NCBI GenBank assembly: GCA_964631265.1
Contig: CAZVWW010000041.1
Location: 1-17,422 of the forward strand
From: CAZVWW01 sp964631265
GTDB lineage: Bacteria; Thermotogota; Thermotogae; MWEM01
Direction of reading: 5' to 3'
Length of the DNA: 17,422 nt
How positions within the stretch are numbered: the stretch's first letter is position 1; every line of letters begins with the position of its first letter. A program made the position numbers and the translations under genes. Below, piece by piece: positions 6,355 to 13,916 of the stretch. A model generated the notes under the pieces. The model searched no databases and was not told where the DNA came from. It saw nothing but the letters and a program-made list of their open reading frames with translations.

Positions 6355-9012
6355 ATGCCATTGGCAAAAAATAAAGCAGAGTTGAACGGTTATTTCACCC
6401 AAAACGGATTTGTTGTAGAAGAAGTAGACAAACGAGACAGTAAAGGAGAGGGTGAAAATGATCCTTGCTTACTTTGGGCGGAACGGTTTAAAGCGGATCG
6501 ATATCAGGCCCTCTTTCATCTTGGTTTTTTAAAAGCGGAGAAATGGTTTTCGCCATCGGTTGAATATCTGTATGCAATATCAGAACTTCTGATAACAAAA
6601 CTGACCCGGAAAGTCGGAATAGAACTGGAACGGGATGCGGTTGAAGTAAGCCCCTCGGAGGATGAAATCCGTAAATTGCTTGACGAAGTGCCTTTCAGCA
6701 TAGGCATGGAGCATGTTGATGCCCGTTGGATCACTTCAATCTGGAACAGACTTCTGGAAGTTTTCAGAAACGAGATTAAAGAGTACGAGGGGAAGGTTGC
6801 CACCTATTTCGCGGAAAAGGATTCAAACATCCATGTTGCCGGTCGGATCTTCTTTCATCTGGTTGAAAACAAGGATGACCGGGAGCCCTTTGCCTTTATG
6901 GCCACGTATTCCAAAAAACCCCCGAAGAGCAAAAAGACCGTTCACACCCCCCTGAAAAATGCCCTTGTCGAGTTTAAAGACAACGATAAAAAGCTGATCT
7001 CCCTGATATCATCCGTTATAAAAGCGGCGGAGAAAAGTGATCTGATTTCCGGACTGCTGGAGAGCGGAGAGCTCTTTTCCCCGATAAGTCTCACGGCATC
7101 AGAGGCCTACACCTTTTTAAAAGAGGTACCCATCTATGAGGAAGCGGGGATCATGTGCCGTGTGCCGGACTGGTGGAAGAAAAAGAAGAATAAAGTCAAA
7201 ATGAGTGTATCGATCGGTGATAAGAAGCCGTCAAAAGTGGGACTGGATGCTATAATGGATTTCTCACCTGTCCTTTATATTGGAGATACGCGGGTGACAG
7301 AAAGCGAGATCAGAGAATTTCTAAAAATGGCTCAAGGGCTTGTGAAGTACAAGGGGAAATGGGTCGAAATCAACAAAAAGAAATTAAACGATGCTCTGAA
7401 AGCCTTTGAAAAGGTAATGGATATGGGAGCCGATTCTGCCATGTCGCTCTCGGAAGCGATGCAATTGCAGTTGAATGCTCAGGAAGCGCTTGGGATAGAG
7501 TCCGAGGCAATCGACGTAACGGTTTCAAACGGACACTGGCTAAAGGAACTGAAGGAAACGCTCACAAATCCCGTTGTAAAAGAAAAACCCGACCTCCCCC
7601 AAAGCCTATGCGTCGAATTGAGAAATTATCAGAATGACGGCTATCACTGGCTACAGACTATATCGAAATTTGGATTCGGCGCCTGTCTGGCGGACGACAT
7701 GGGACTTGGCAAAACGGTTCAGGTCATCGCCTTCCTGGAACACATCAGAAAAACAAAAGGCGGCAACGCCTTGCTGGTGCTTCCGGCATCATTGATCGGA
7801 AACTGGCAAAAAGAATTGGAAAGATTCGCCCCGGAAATGAGCACTCAACTCCTCCATCCGAGTGCCTCAACCAAAAAAGAGATTGAGATTGATGAATCGA
7901 TCTTTTTATCCATTACAACATACGGCATGGTCAAGCGCATCGAGGAATTGAAGGATAAAAAATGGGATATTGTGATTCTGGACGAGGCACAGGCGATCAA
8001 GAACCCGGGGACAAAACAGACGAAACACATCAAAGCGCTAACAGCCTCCACAAAGATAGCAATGACGGGAACCCCGATTGAAAATCGTCTGGGCGATCTC
8101 TGGTCGCTTTTTGATTTTCTGAATCCCGGACTGCTGGGCAATAAAAATGAATTCAGCAATTTCGCAAAAAGCCTTAAAGAGGACCTTGCCGGCTATTCAA
8201 AACTGAGAAAGATGATCCGGCCGTTTTTACTCCGGAGATTGAAAACAGACCGGAGAATTATCACCGATCTGCCCGAAAAGCTCGAATACAACGAGTATGC
8301 CGCCCTGTCGAAAAAGCAGGTTGCGTTGTACAAGAAACTCGTCAGGAAGATTGCACAAGCAATCGATGGGGTTGAGGGGATTGAGAGAAAAGGGTTGGTG
8401 TTGTCGAGTATACTCAAATTTAAGCAGATCTGTAACCATCCCGATCAATATCTTGGCAGGGAAGCATATAAACCCGCTTCAAGCGGTAAGTTCAAGCAAC
8501 TGGGCGAGATCTGTAAAACGATTTACGAAAAAAGAGAGAAAGTACTGATATTCACCCAGTTCAGAGAGATAACAGAACCGATAGCCGAATATTTGGAGGA
8601 GATATTTGGAAGAAAAGGGTTTGTGTTCCATGGAGGGACCTCTGTTAAGAGAAGAAATCAGATCGTAGAGGCCTTCAACTCCGAAGAATACCATCCCTTC
8701 ATGGTCCTCTCCCTGAAAGCCGGAGGGGTGGGGCTCAATCTAACGGGTGCCAACCATGTTATTCATTTTGACAGATGGTGGAACCCGGCTGTTGAAAGAC
8801 AGGCCACAGACAGGGTCTTTCGAATCGGACAGACAAAAAACGTTATCGTGCATAAATTTGTGACAAAGGGCACCATCGAAGAAAAGATTGATGCCATGAT
8901 CGAGGAAAAAAAGCAGTTGGCAAACGACATCCTCAGCTCTCAAGGGGAAAAATGGCTGACCGAATACAGCAACGATGAACTGATGGAGCTGTTGACGCTC
9001 GGAGGTGATTAA
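6355..9012 (+). CDS. SNF2-family (SWI2/SNF2, DEAD-box superfamily 2) ATPase/helicase
   Basis: An 885-residue protein. The N-terminal half (about 1-410) contains the bacterial SNF2-associated region (FLKEVPIYEEAGIMCRVPDWW). The RecA-like core begins near 420 (LRNYQNDGYHWL). Walker A is DDMGLGKT with K453, motif II is DEAQ (543-546), motif III is MTGTPIENRLGDLWS, and motif VI is QATDRVFRIGQ (816-826). Such proteins use ATP hydrolysis to translocate on double-stranded DNA or remodel DNA-protein complexes; the bacterial substrate is poorly known. The ATG at 6355 is in frame with the domain; an ATG at 6351 is out of frame and closes at once. The purine-rich AAGAAG site is weak. It lies 19 bp after the hybrid kinase gene and overlaps the SWIM-protein gene by 8 bp, so both partners are probably co-translated. 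Confidence 0.92.
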   Translation: MPLAKNKAELNGYFTQNGFVVEEVDKRDSKGEGENDPCLLWAERFKADRYQALFHLGFLKAEKWFSPSVEYLYAISELLITKLTRKVGIELERDAVEVSPSEDEIRKLLDEVPFSIGMEHVDARWITSIWNRLLEVFRNEIKEYEGKVATYFAEKDSNIHVAGRIFFHLVENKDDREPFAFMATYSKKPPKSKKTVHTPLKNALVEFKDNDKKLISLISSVIKAAEKSDLISGLLESGELFSPISLTASEAYTFLKEVPIYEEAGIMCRVPDWWKKKKNKVKMSVSIGDKKPSKVGLDAIMDFSPVLYIGDTRVTESEIREFLKMAQGLVKYKGKWVEINKKKLNDALKAFEKVMDMGADSAMSLSEAMQLQLNAQEALGIESEAIDVTVSNGHWLKELKETLTNPVVKEKPDLPQSLCVELRNYQNDGYHWLQTISKFGFGACLADDMGLGKTVQVIAFLEHIRKTKGGNALLVLPASLIGNWQKELERFAPEMSTQLLHPSASTKKEIEIDESIFLSITTYGMVKRIEELKDKKWDIVILDEAQAIKNPGTKQTKHIKALTASTKIAMTGTPIENRLGDLWSLFDFLNPGLLGNKNEFSNFAKSLKEDLAGYSKLRKMIRPFLLRRLKTDRRIITDLPEKLEYNEYAALSKKQVALYKKLVRKIAQAIDGVEGIERKGLVLSSILKFKQICNHPDQYLGREAYKPASSGKFKQLGEICKTIYEKREKVLIFTQFREITEPIAEYLEEIFGRKGFVFHGGTSVKRRNQIVEAFNSEEYHPFMVLSLKAGGVGLNLTGANHVIHFDRWWNPAVERQATDRVFRIGQTKNVIVHKFVTKGTIEEKIDAMIEEKKQLANDILSSQGEKWLTEYSNDELMELLTLGGD
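9001..9009 (+). promoter_or_regulatory. Strong Shine-Dalgarno overlapping the apparent GTG start of the SWIM gene
   Basis: GGAGGTGAT at 9001-9009 is a near-perfect complement of the 16S rRNA 3' end. The only canonical in-frame start, GTG at 9005-9007, lies inside it, and an in-frame TGA at 8993-8995 rules out starts further upstream. Initiation may occur at GTG by re-initiation of ribosomes ending at 9012, or at a non-canonical codon such as ACG at 9014, 8 nt after GGAGG. Confidence 0.5.
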
Positions 9013-9730
9013 AACGGCTTATTACAGGTCTTACAATTATCAAACCGTTGATGAACGAAAGGCCAAGGCGGATCAGGCCATCAAACGGCTTAAAAAGAAG
9101 AACCCCGATATAGAACCGGTTATCATTGAAGGACGGAAACTGGCCAAAAACTGGTGGGGGAAATCCTGGAACAAGAACCTGGAAAGTTATGCCGATTTCA
9201 GCAACAGAATCGGCAGGGGACGCAGCTATGTTAGAAACAGAGCGGTTCTCGATCTGAAGATATACAAGGGGACTATCGATGCCCTTGTTCAGGGAAGCCG
9301 CAAAAAGCCGTATGACGTTACGATAGAGATCAGCACCCTGAGCCGTGATAAATGGGAGCAGATCACCACGCTGTGCAACAATCGTGTTCCCTCCATGGAA
9401 ACACTGATCCACGGGAAATTCCCCGTTGAGCTGAAAGAACTCTTTACAGATAAAAAATTCGGCCTCTTTCCCTCTCCTGATGAGATAACCTTCGAATGCA
9501 GTTGCCCGGACTGGGCGTATATGTGCAAACACGTGGCAGCTGTCTTATACGGAATAGGCAGCCGGCTTGATAACAACCCCCTTTTGTTCTTTGAACTCAG
9601 GGGCGTTGACGGAAAGGCATTGATCAAAAAGACAATGGATGACAAGCTAAAAAGCATGCTCAAAAATGCCTCAAAGAAGAGCCACAGAGAGATTGACGAA
9701 AAGGACTTGAGTGATATCTTCGGTCTCTGA
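9005..9730 (+). CDS. SWIM zinc-finger protein, partner of the SNF2 ATPase
   Basis: A 241-residue protein (counted from the GTG at 9005). It begins with the conserved aromatic stretch AYYRSYNYQTVDERKAKAD seen at the N-terminus of bacterial SWIM proteins, followed by a basic patch (KRLKKKN) and NWWGKSWNKNLESYADFSNRIGRG. The zinc finger is C165-x-C167-x6-C174-x-H176 (CSCPDWAYMCKH). SWIM fingers bind DNA or protein. In bacteria SWIM-containing proteins are commonly encoded next to, or fused with, SNF2 ATPases, so a complex with the upstream protein is likely. The 8-bp overlap with the SNF2 gene supports coupled expression. Start codon is uncertain by a few residues because the strong ribosome binding site covers the GTG. 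The C-terminal 60 residues are helical and charged. It is the last gene before a terminator. Confidence 0.85.
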   Translation: MIKTAYYRSYNYQTVDERKAKADQAIKRLKKKNPDIEPVIIEGRKLAKNWWGKSWNKNLESYADFSNRIGRGRSYVRNRAVLDLKIYKGTIDALVQGSRKKPYDVTIEISTLSRDKWEQITTLCNNRVPSMETLIHGKFPVELKELFTDKKFGLFPSPDEITFECSCPDWAYMCKHVAAVLYGIGSRLDNNPLLFFELRGVDGKALIKKTMDDKLKSMLKNASKKSHREIDEKDLSDIFGL

Positions 9731-9749
9731 ACAAGGAAATAGCAGGAAG

Positions 9750-9772
9750 CTCCCGTTCTAAATCTTCGGGAG
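9750..9772 (+). other. Short inverted repeat after the SWIM gene
   Basis: CTCCCG (9750-9755) and CGGGAG (9767-9772) can form a 6-bp GC-rich stem with an 11-nt loop directly upstream of the terminator hairpin. It may stabilise the 3' end of the operon transcript. Confidence 0.4.
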
Positions 9773-9773
9773 A

Positions 9774-9796
9774 ACTATTCAGAATAGTCCTTTTTT
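9774..9796 (+). terminator. Rho-independent terminator of the 1377-9730 operon
   Basis: ACTATT (9774-9779), loop CAG, AATAGT (9783-9788), then CC and six Ts (9791-9796). It lies 43 bp after the SWIM gene stop. The stem is AT-rich, but position and T-tract fit an intrinsic terminator. Confidence 0.65.
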
Positions 9797-9944
9797 CTCT
9801 GTTTCGTTCAGGCGTTGAATATCGGGGATATGTTGCCCCTGCTTAGATTGTTAAACCTTAAGCAAATTCAGATTTGTCAAACTTCGATTATACCTCAGAC
9901 AGTTAACGTTTAGATATGCGGTAAACAAAAAGGGAGTGATGTGT

Positions 9945-10358
9945 GTGAAAAGAGTTATAATTCTCATGGTTCTTATTTTGTTGTTTTCGCTAATGGGATT
10001 TTCAGATACCGGGGAAGACGCTTCAAACCCTGTTGAAACGATGGTGAGTATCTCTGATGACAGCATCAAAGTGGAAACAGTCCATTACATTGGTCCGGAT
10101 GAATATGTTGTGATTCATAATACCGGTAACCAACCGGTTAATCTTGAAGGGTGGACATTGATCAGCACGATCGGTGGTGAGGAGTATATATTTGGGAATG
10201 TTTCAGTCAAAGCACATGACACAATCAGTGTCCATTCAGGACCTGAAGCAACGGGCCTCGTGTGGACAAAAGAATACATCTTCTATGATCCCTCTGACGG
10301 TGTCATGCTTTATAATGATCAGGGAAAATATATTTCTTTTTTCCGGTGGGGCCGATAA
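9945..10358 (+). CDS. Secreted lamin-tail-domain (LTD) protein
   Basis: About 137 residues. A basic start (VKR) precedes a hydrophobic stretch VIILMVLILLFSLMGFS, a signal peptide probably cleaved before the Asp/Glu-rich region (DTGEDASNP) or retained as an anchor; no lipobox Cys is present. Residues from about 40 onward form a lamin-tail-like Ig fold: DEYVVIHNTGNQPVNLEGWTL is the typical E-x-V-x-I-x-N-x-G...L-x-G-W-x-L signature, and a D-x-x-L/M-YNDQG motif follows. LTD domains occur in secreted nucleases and surface proteins; here there is no catalytic domain, so a binding or envelope role is possible. GTG at 9945 is preferred because GGGAG (9932-9936) lies 8 nt upstream; GTG 9936 and ATG 9939 are too close to that site. 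It is flanked by a terminator upstream and stands alone. Confidence 0.7.
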   Translation: MKRVIILMVLILLFSLMGFSDTGEDASNPVETMVSISDDSIKVETVHYIGPDEYVVIHNTGNQPVNLEGWTLISTIGGEEYIFGNVSVKAHDTISVHSGPEATGLVWTKEYIFYDPSDGVMLYNDQGKYISFFRWGR

Positions 10359-10512
10359 GAATTAAATTGACAAAAAGAGGCAACAGAGAATAAAATGAGG
10401 ACAGAATTAAAGATAAGCGGGAGAAGATATCTTGTCAAGTTTCTTTATTACAGTTCTGGCACAACATAGTGATATCATTATCTCTTAAGTAGAAATCCAT
10501 AGAGGTGACAAA

Positions 10513-10803
10513 ATGGATAGGAAAGAAATCTTAGATTTTTTGAAGCAGAATACACCAACAATAGAAAAATTCGGTGTGAAAAAAATAGGACTTTTCGGAT
10601 CGTTTGTGACAGATAAAAACGTAAAAAGCAGTGATATAGACATCCTTGTTAAATTTGAACCGAGTGAAAAAACCTTTGACAACTATATGGATCTTAAATT
10701 CTTTCTTGAAGACAACCTGAAAAGAAAAGTCGATCTTGTAATAGTTGAAAACATAAAACCTGAATTGAAAGAAGAAATCCTAAATAGTGTGAAATATGCG
10801 TGA
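10513..10803 (+). CDS. mntA: MntA-type minimal nucleotidyltransferase antitoxin
   Basis: A 96-residue protein with the minimal nucleotidyltransferase core: GLFGSF (26-31) with G29-S30, then SSDIDILV with D41 and D43, and a third acidic residue D74 in KVDLV. These residues bind Mg-ATP and catalyse NMP transfer. In characterised MntA/HepT pairs (type VII toxin-antitoxin systems) MntA AMPylates a tyrosine of the HEPN toxin and so inactivates it. AGAGGTGA (10501-10508) lies just upstream of the ATG. The gene overlaps the toxin gene by 8 bp. All expected catalytic residues are present, so the antitoxin looks functional. No convincing promoter was found in the 154 bp upstream (10359-10512). Confidence 0.9.
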   Translation: MDRKEILDFLKQNTPTIEKFGVKKIGLFGSFVTDKNVKSSDIDILVKFEPSEKTFDNYMDLKFFLEDNLKRKVDLVIVENIKPELKEEILNSVKYA

Positions 10804-11146
10804 TTACAACCTTTACCTCAACGATATCCTATCAGCAATCGAAAAAATCGAAGACTACTCAAAAAACAGTTCGTATGAAAGGTTTCAACATGACAAAATG
10901 TTGCAGGATGCAATCATCAGGAATATTGAAATCATTGGTGAAGCGGTCAAAAAAATCCCGATGGAGATCAGAAATGACTATAAAGAAATAGAATGGAGAA
11001 AAATAGCCGGGTTAAGAGATATTCTGATTCATGAATATTTCGGAGTCGATCTTGACATTATCTGGGATGTGTTGAAAAATAAGCTCCCGGCTTTAAAGCA
11101 AGTTGCACAACAAAAAATTAAGAAACCTATCAAAAATGATAGTTAA
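10796..11146 (+). CDS. hepT: HepT-type HEPN ribonuclease toxin (DUF86)
   Basis: A 116-residue all-helical HEPN protein. The R-x4-H-x-Y active-site motif is intact: R74, H79 and Y81 in RDILIHEY. An N-terminal helix pair and the conserved DAIIRNIEIIGEAVKKIP segment (38-55) are typical of the DUF86/HepT family. HEPN toxins act as metal-independent ribonucleases; the tyrosine of the motif is the reported AMPylation target in characterised pairs. The ATG at 10796 lies within the last codons of the antitoxin gene, giving tight coupling. The C-terminus is Lys-rich (KIKKPIKNDS). The gene ends 14 bp before a strong hairpin terminator. Toxin and antitoxin both look intact, unlike the MazEF-type locus at the other side of the window. 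Confidence 0.9.
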   Translation: MRDYNLYLNDILSAIEKIEDYSKNSSYERFQHDKMLQDAIIRNIEIIGEAVKKIPMEIRNDYKEIEWRKIAGLRDILIHEYFGVDLDIIWDVLKNKLPALKQVAQQKIKKPIKNDS

Positions 11147-11160
11147 TTGTTTCGAGAATA

Positions 11161-11195
11161 AAGTTTGGAAGGCAAAGCCTTCCAAACTTCCTTTT
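11161..11195 (+). terminator. Strong hairpin terminator between convergent genes
   Basis: A perfect 13-bp inverted repeat (AAGTTTGGAAGGC at 11161-11173, loop AAA, complement at 11177-11189) is followed by CCTTTTCGTTT. It sits between hepT (plus strand) and the chemoreceptor gene (minus strand). On the minus strand the trailing sequence is also T-rich (TTTATTCT), so it may act in both directions. Confidence 0.85.
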
Positions 11196-11205
11196 CGTTT
11201 ATTGG

Positions 11206-13506
11206 TTACAGGTTAAACTTGGATATCTCTCTGTCAAGGTCTTGCGCAAGCTGCGTGAGACTTTCAACAGAGTTGTTGATCTTCCCGACGGAGTCGTTCT
11301 GCCGCCTCACTTCTTCAACCATCTTATCCACCTGTGATGAGGCGCTGACCATTGACTGTGCGGATTGATCCATGGCGCCGGCAATCTCATCAGCCGCGGC
11401 ACTCTGTTCTTCTGAAGTGCTGTTGAGGTTCTCTACGGTGTCACTGACCATTTTCAGGCTGTCCAGGATGGTTCTGAAATGTTCGAGGGCGCTCTGGCCC
11501 TTTTCGTTGACGTTGTTGACTATCTCAACGGTGTTTCTTGAAGCAATATCAACATCGTTAACGCCGGATGTTATATCTTTGAGCATCTTCGAGATGTCTT
11601 CGGTTGCGCTCTGACTTTGCTCGGCAAGTTTTCTTATCTCGTCGGCAACGACTGCAAATCCCTTGCCGGCCTCTCCCGCTCTTGCGGCTTCTATTGCGGC
11701 ATTAAGGGCCAGGAGATTGGTCTGTTCGGAGACGTTCGAAATCGTCTGAACAATCTCGCCAACATTCTTGGCCTGTTCCTGAAGACTGTCGACAACTTTT
11801 GACGTCTCTTTGGCCTTTGACTCGGCATCATTAACCATGGTAGCAACCTCTTTTAATTCCCCTTCACCGTCAATAGCCGAACTGGATGTTGTTTCCGTCT
11901 TTTCTTGGATCGTTTTGGCAATATCCGTCACGTTTTTAGCCGATGCGGCCACTTCTTCAACGCCGGAACTAACCTCTTCGATGGCTGCCGATGTATCCTG
12001 TACATTCTGATCGGTATTGTTTGCCTGTTCCTGGAGTTCATTAGAGATTTGACCCGATTCCTCAGCAACCCCCTTCAACTCGACTGTGGAATCATTAACA
12101 GCCTTAATGGCATCTTGAGCGCTTAACAACGTGGTTTTCATCGAATCGACAATCTCTTTCAAGCCCTCTTCCAATATGTCGATCTCGTTCTTGCGCTTTT
12201 TACTCTGAAAGTCGACTTTGAAATCGAGGTTCTTGATCCGTTCGATCTTCTGCATCAGACGTTTAATCGGGATTCTGATACTCCTTGTGATAACAAATGA
12301 GACGATAACACTTAAAACGATGGACAAAATAACGATGATGAGTATCATAAAGTTGTTGTCTGTCAATTCGTTCAAACTCTTCCGGCTTCTCTGAGTGACC
12401 AGCTCCAGGCTGTTATTCAGCGAATCTGTCTGATTCTGTGCGATTGTGGCTAATTTTTCTTTTATACTTTCAAGGGTCACGCTTATTTTACGGTTGATGA
12501 TATCAAGGGACAAGGTCCTTGATTGCTGGATGTTTGAACGATAAGTATCGATGGATGTGTTAACCTCGGCAATGTCATTTTGAATCGTCATGATCTCAGC
12601 GCTAATGGTTTGAACCTCGTTGAGTTGTTGTTGATGAAGCTCAAGGGAAAACAAAAGTGTTACCGCCGGTACGATATCCATGTTCTCCGGGACCCTGGAT
12701 TCGATCTTCTTCTTTGCGTTGTCTCTCAACTCAGCTATATCCTCTATCCCGTCTTCCATGTCATCAGGATGAATCATGATATCTTTTGTGATCAAGATGA
12801 TTTCTTCAAGTTCCTCAATTGAGCTGTCTAAACCCAAGACGGACGGTGCCCAGAGTTTTTCAAGCTCATACAGAGAGAAATCACTCAGATTGGCGTTGGT
12901 CACAAGGGCATTTTGAATCTTCTGCCGGTCTTCATCGTTTAATGTTTCAATCTTCCTGAATCTCGATTTTAACTTCGGATAATCCTTCTTGAAATTGTTG
13001 ATCTTCCACTTGTAAACCTTAATCATCTTCTCTTTTTCGTCCTGTTTATTATTCAGACTCGTTTCCAGATCGTATAACTTCTTTCTCTCATCTGAGATAC
13101 TCTTTTCTGATGCGATCTCATCATTTTTGTAGGAAAAAACGCCTTCAACATGTTGGTTCAGATTGTCGAGTTCTTCTTTGAGATCCTGATACAACTGCTT
13201 TTCCTTTGCATTCTTGACAATCGAATTTAACTGCGTTTGGTATTCCTGATACATCTCCTCCGCTTTGTCCTCTTTTGAGACATAACCCAGTCTGAGGACA
13301 AGCTGAAGCATCTCTTTTAACTCCGATTCAAAGATATCAATGCTCTTAAAGTCCGTGAATTCCTGCTTCGCTTGAATAATCTGTTTTTCAATCTTCTGTC
13401 CCTCTTCCTCAATCCTGGAACTGGATAGCGTCGACATCACGAGAATAAGGGTAAAAAAAGCCACAACAATAACAAATGCCAGAATGATTCTTTTGGTAAT
13501 AGACAA
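11206..13506 (-). CDS. Methyl-accepting chemotaxis protein with a large helical extracytoplasmic domain
   Basis: A 766-residue receptor. TM helix 1 is at about residues 7-27. An unusually long extracytoplasmic region (about 28-385) is rich in Glu, Lys and Gln and appears mostly helical; no Cache or PAS signature was recognised. TM helix 2 is at about 386-408 (MILIIVILSIVLSVIVSFVI), followed by HAMP (IKRLMQKIERIKNLDFKVDF). The cytoplasmic signalling domain contains the kinase-contact hairpin tip (SEQTNLLALNAAIEAARAGE, around 592-615) and Ala/Glu/Gln-rich methylation helices. It would bind CheW and CheA to control motility or another output. There is no C-terminal CheR-tether pentapeptide. The TTG at 13506 is chosen because AAGGAG (13521-13516) lies 9 nt upstream and the first residues lead straight into TM1. 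It is transcribed alone, convergent with hepT. The ligand is unknown. Confidence 0.92.
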   Translation of the reverse strand: MSITKRIILAFVIVVAFFTLILVMSTLSSSRIEEEGQKIEKQIIQAKQEFTDFKSIDIFESELKEMLQLVLRLGYVSKEDKAEEMYQEYQTQLNSIVKNAKEKQLYQDLKEELDNLNQHVEGVFSYKNDEIASEKSISDERKKLYDLETSLNNKQDEKEKMIKVYKWKINNFKKDYPKLKSRFRKIETLNDEDRQKIQNALVTNANLSDFSLYELEKLWAPSVLGLDSSIEELEEIILITKDIMIHPDDMEDGIEDIAELRDNAKKKIESRVPENMDIVPAVTLLFSLELHQQQLNEVQTISAEIMTIQNDIAEVNTSIDTYRSNIQQSRTLSLDIINRKISVTLESIKEKLATIAQNQTDSLNNSLELVTQRSRKSLNELTDNNFMILIIVILSIVLSVIVSFVITRSIRIPIKRLMQKIERIKNLDFKVDFQSKKRKNEIDILEEGLKEIVDSMKTTLLSAQDAIKAVNDSTVELKGVAEESGQISNELQEQANNTDQNVQDTSAAIEEVSSGVEEVAASAKNVTDIAKTIQEKTETTSSSAIDGEGELKEVATMVNDAESKAKETSKVVDSLQEQAKNVGEIVQTISNVSEQTNLLALNAAIEAARAGEAGKGFAVVADEIRKLAEQSQSATEDISKMLKDITSGVNDVDIASRNTVEIVNNVNEKGQSALEHFRTILDSLKMVSDTVENLNSTSEEQSAAADEIAGAMDQSAQSMVSASSQVDKMVEEVRRQNDSVGKINNSVESLTQLAQDLDREISKFNL

Positions 13507-13754
13507 CAGACAACACTCCTTTTGATTAAAATGCTACAAATTAATTTTCCTTAAATATATCCGAAAAATAGATAAAGTGGTTTTATCTTAAGATGCCTCA
13601 GAATATTGATATTTTATCAGTAATTGATATTATCGATATAATAACATAGATTATACGGATAAATATGGATTAAACGTATTCGGGCGTTACGAAAACATGA
13701 AAAAAGAGAAAAGGATTCCGAGGACAGCACCGTTATAACAAAAGAGATTGTTTG

Positions 13755-13766
13755 TAATCCGGATTA
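13755..13766. promoter_or_regulatory. 12-bp perfect palindrome, possible operator
   Basis: TAATCCGGATTA is a perfect palindrome about 45 bp upstream of the -35 region of the PlsY-like gene promoter. Half-site-like GGATT/AATCC words also occur nearby (about 13665, 13713 and 13779). It could bind a dimeric regulator, but no other evidence supports this. Confidence 0.3.
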
Positions 13767-13810
13767 GATAGATGATTTAATCCACAGCACATCCTTTTGG
13801 GGATGAGATT

Positions 13811-13839
13811 TTCTCCATTATATACGAAAATGATATAAT
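13811..13839 (+). promoter_or_regulatory. Extended -10 promoter for the PlsY-like/PEP-enzyme unit
   Basis: TATAAT (13834-13839) is preceded by TG one base upstream (TGATATAAT). A weak -35 candidate TTCTCC (13811-13816) lies 17 bp away. Transcription would start near 13846, leaving a leader of about 70 nt before the ATG at 13917. Confidence 0.55.
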
Positions 13840-13916
13840 CTGAATGAACCATACTAATGTCAAAAAAACAATGCTTTAAAATGAAGTTATCAGCTCACAA
13901 GGGAAAGGGATACAGT

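Larger units (their letters stand above)
13507..13856. other. AT-rich intergenic region between divergent genes
   Basis: About 350 bp separate the chemoreceptor gene (minus) from the PlsY-like gene (plus). It holds the ribosome binding site of the chemoreceptor gene, a stretch with repeated ATTGATATT (about 13612-13650), a 12-bp palindrome at 13755-13766 and a promoter for the rightward genes at 13811-13839. No convincing coding sequence or RNA gene was seen. Confidence 0.6.

Noticed and set aside
10455..10472. TGGCAC as a sigma-54 (-24) element upstream of mntA
   Set aside because: No TTGC-type -12 element at the required spacing.
13557..13585. Minus-strand TAAA ... CGGATAT resembling a sigma-D (motility) promoter for the chemoreceptor gene
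   Set aside because: Spacing is 18 bp, too wide for the usual sigma-D arrangement, and the -10 has a mismatch; suggestive only.
13857..13916. Upstream ATG for the PlsY-like gene
   Set aside because: It falls about 11 nt after the predicted transcription start with no ribosome binding site, and adds residues not expected in the family.
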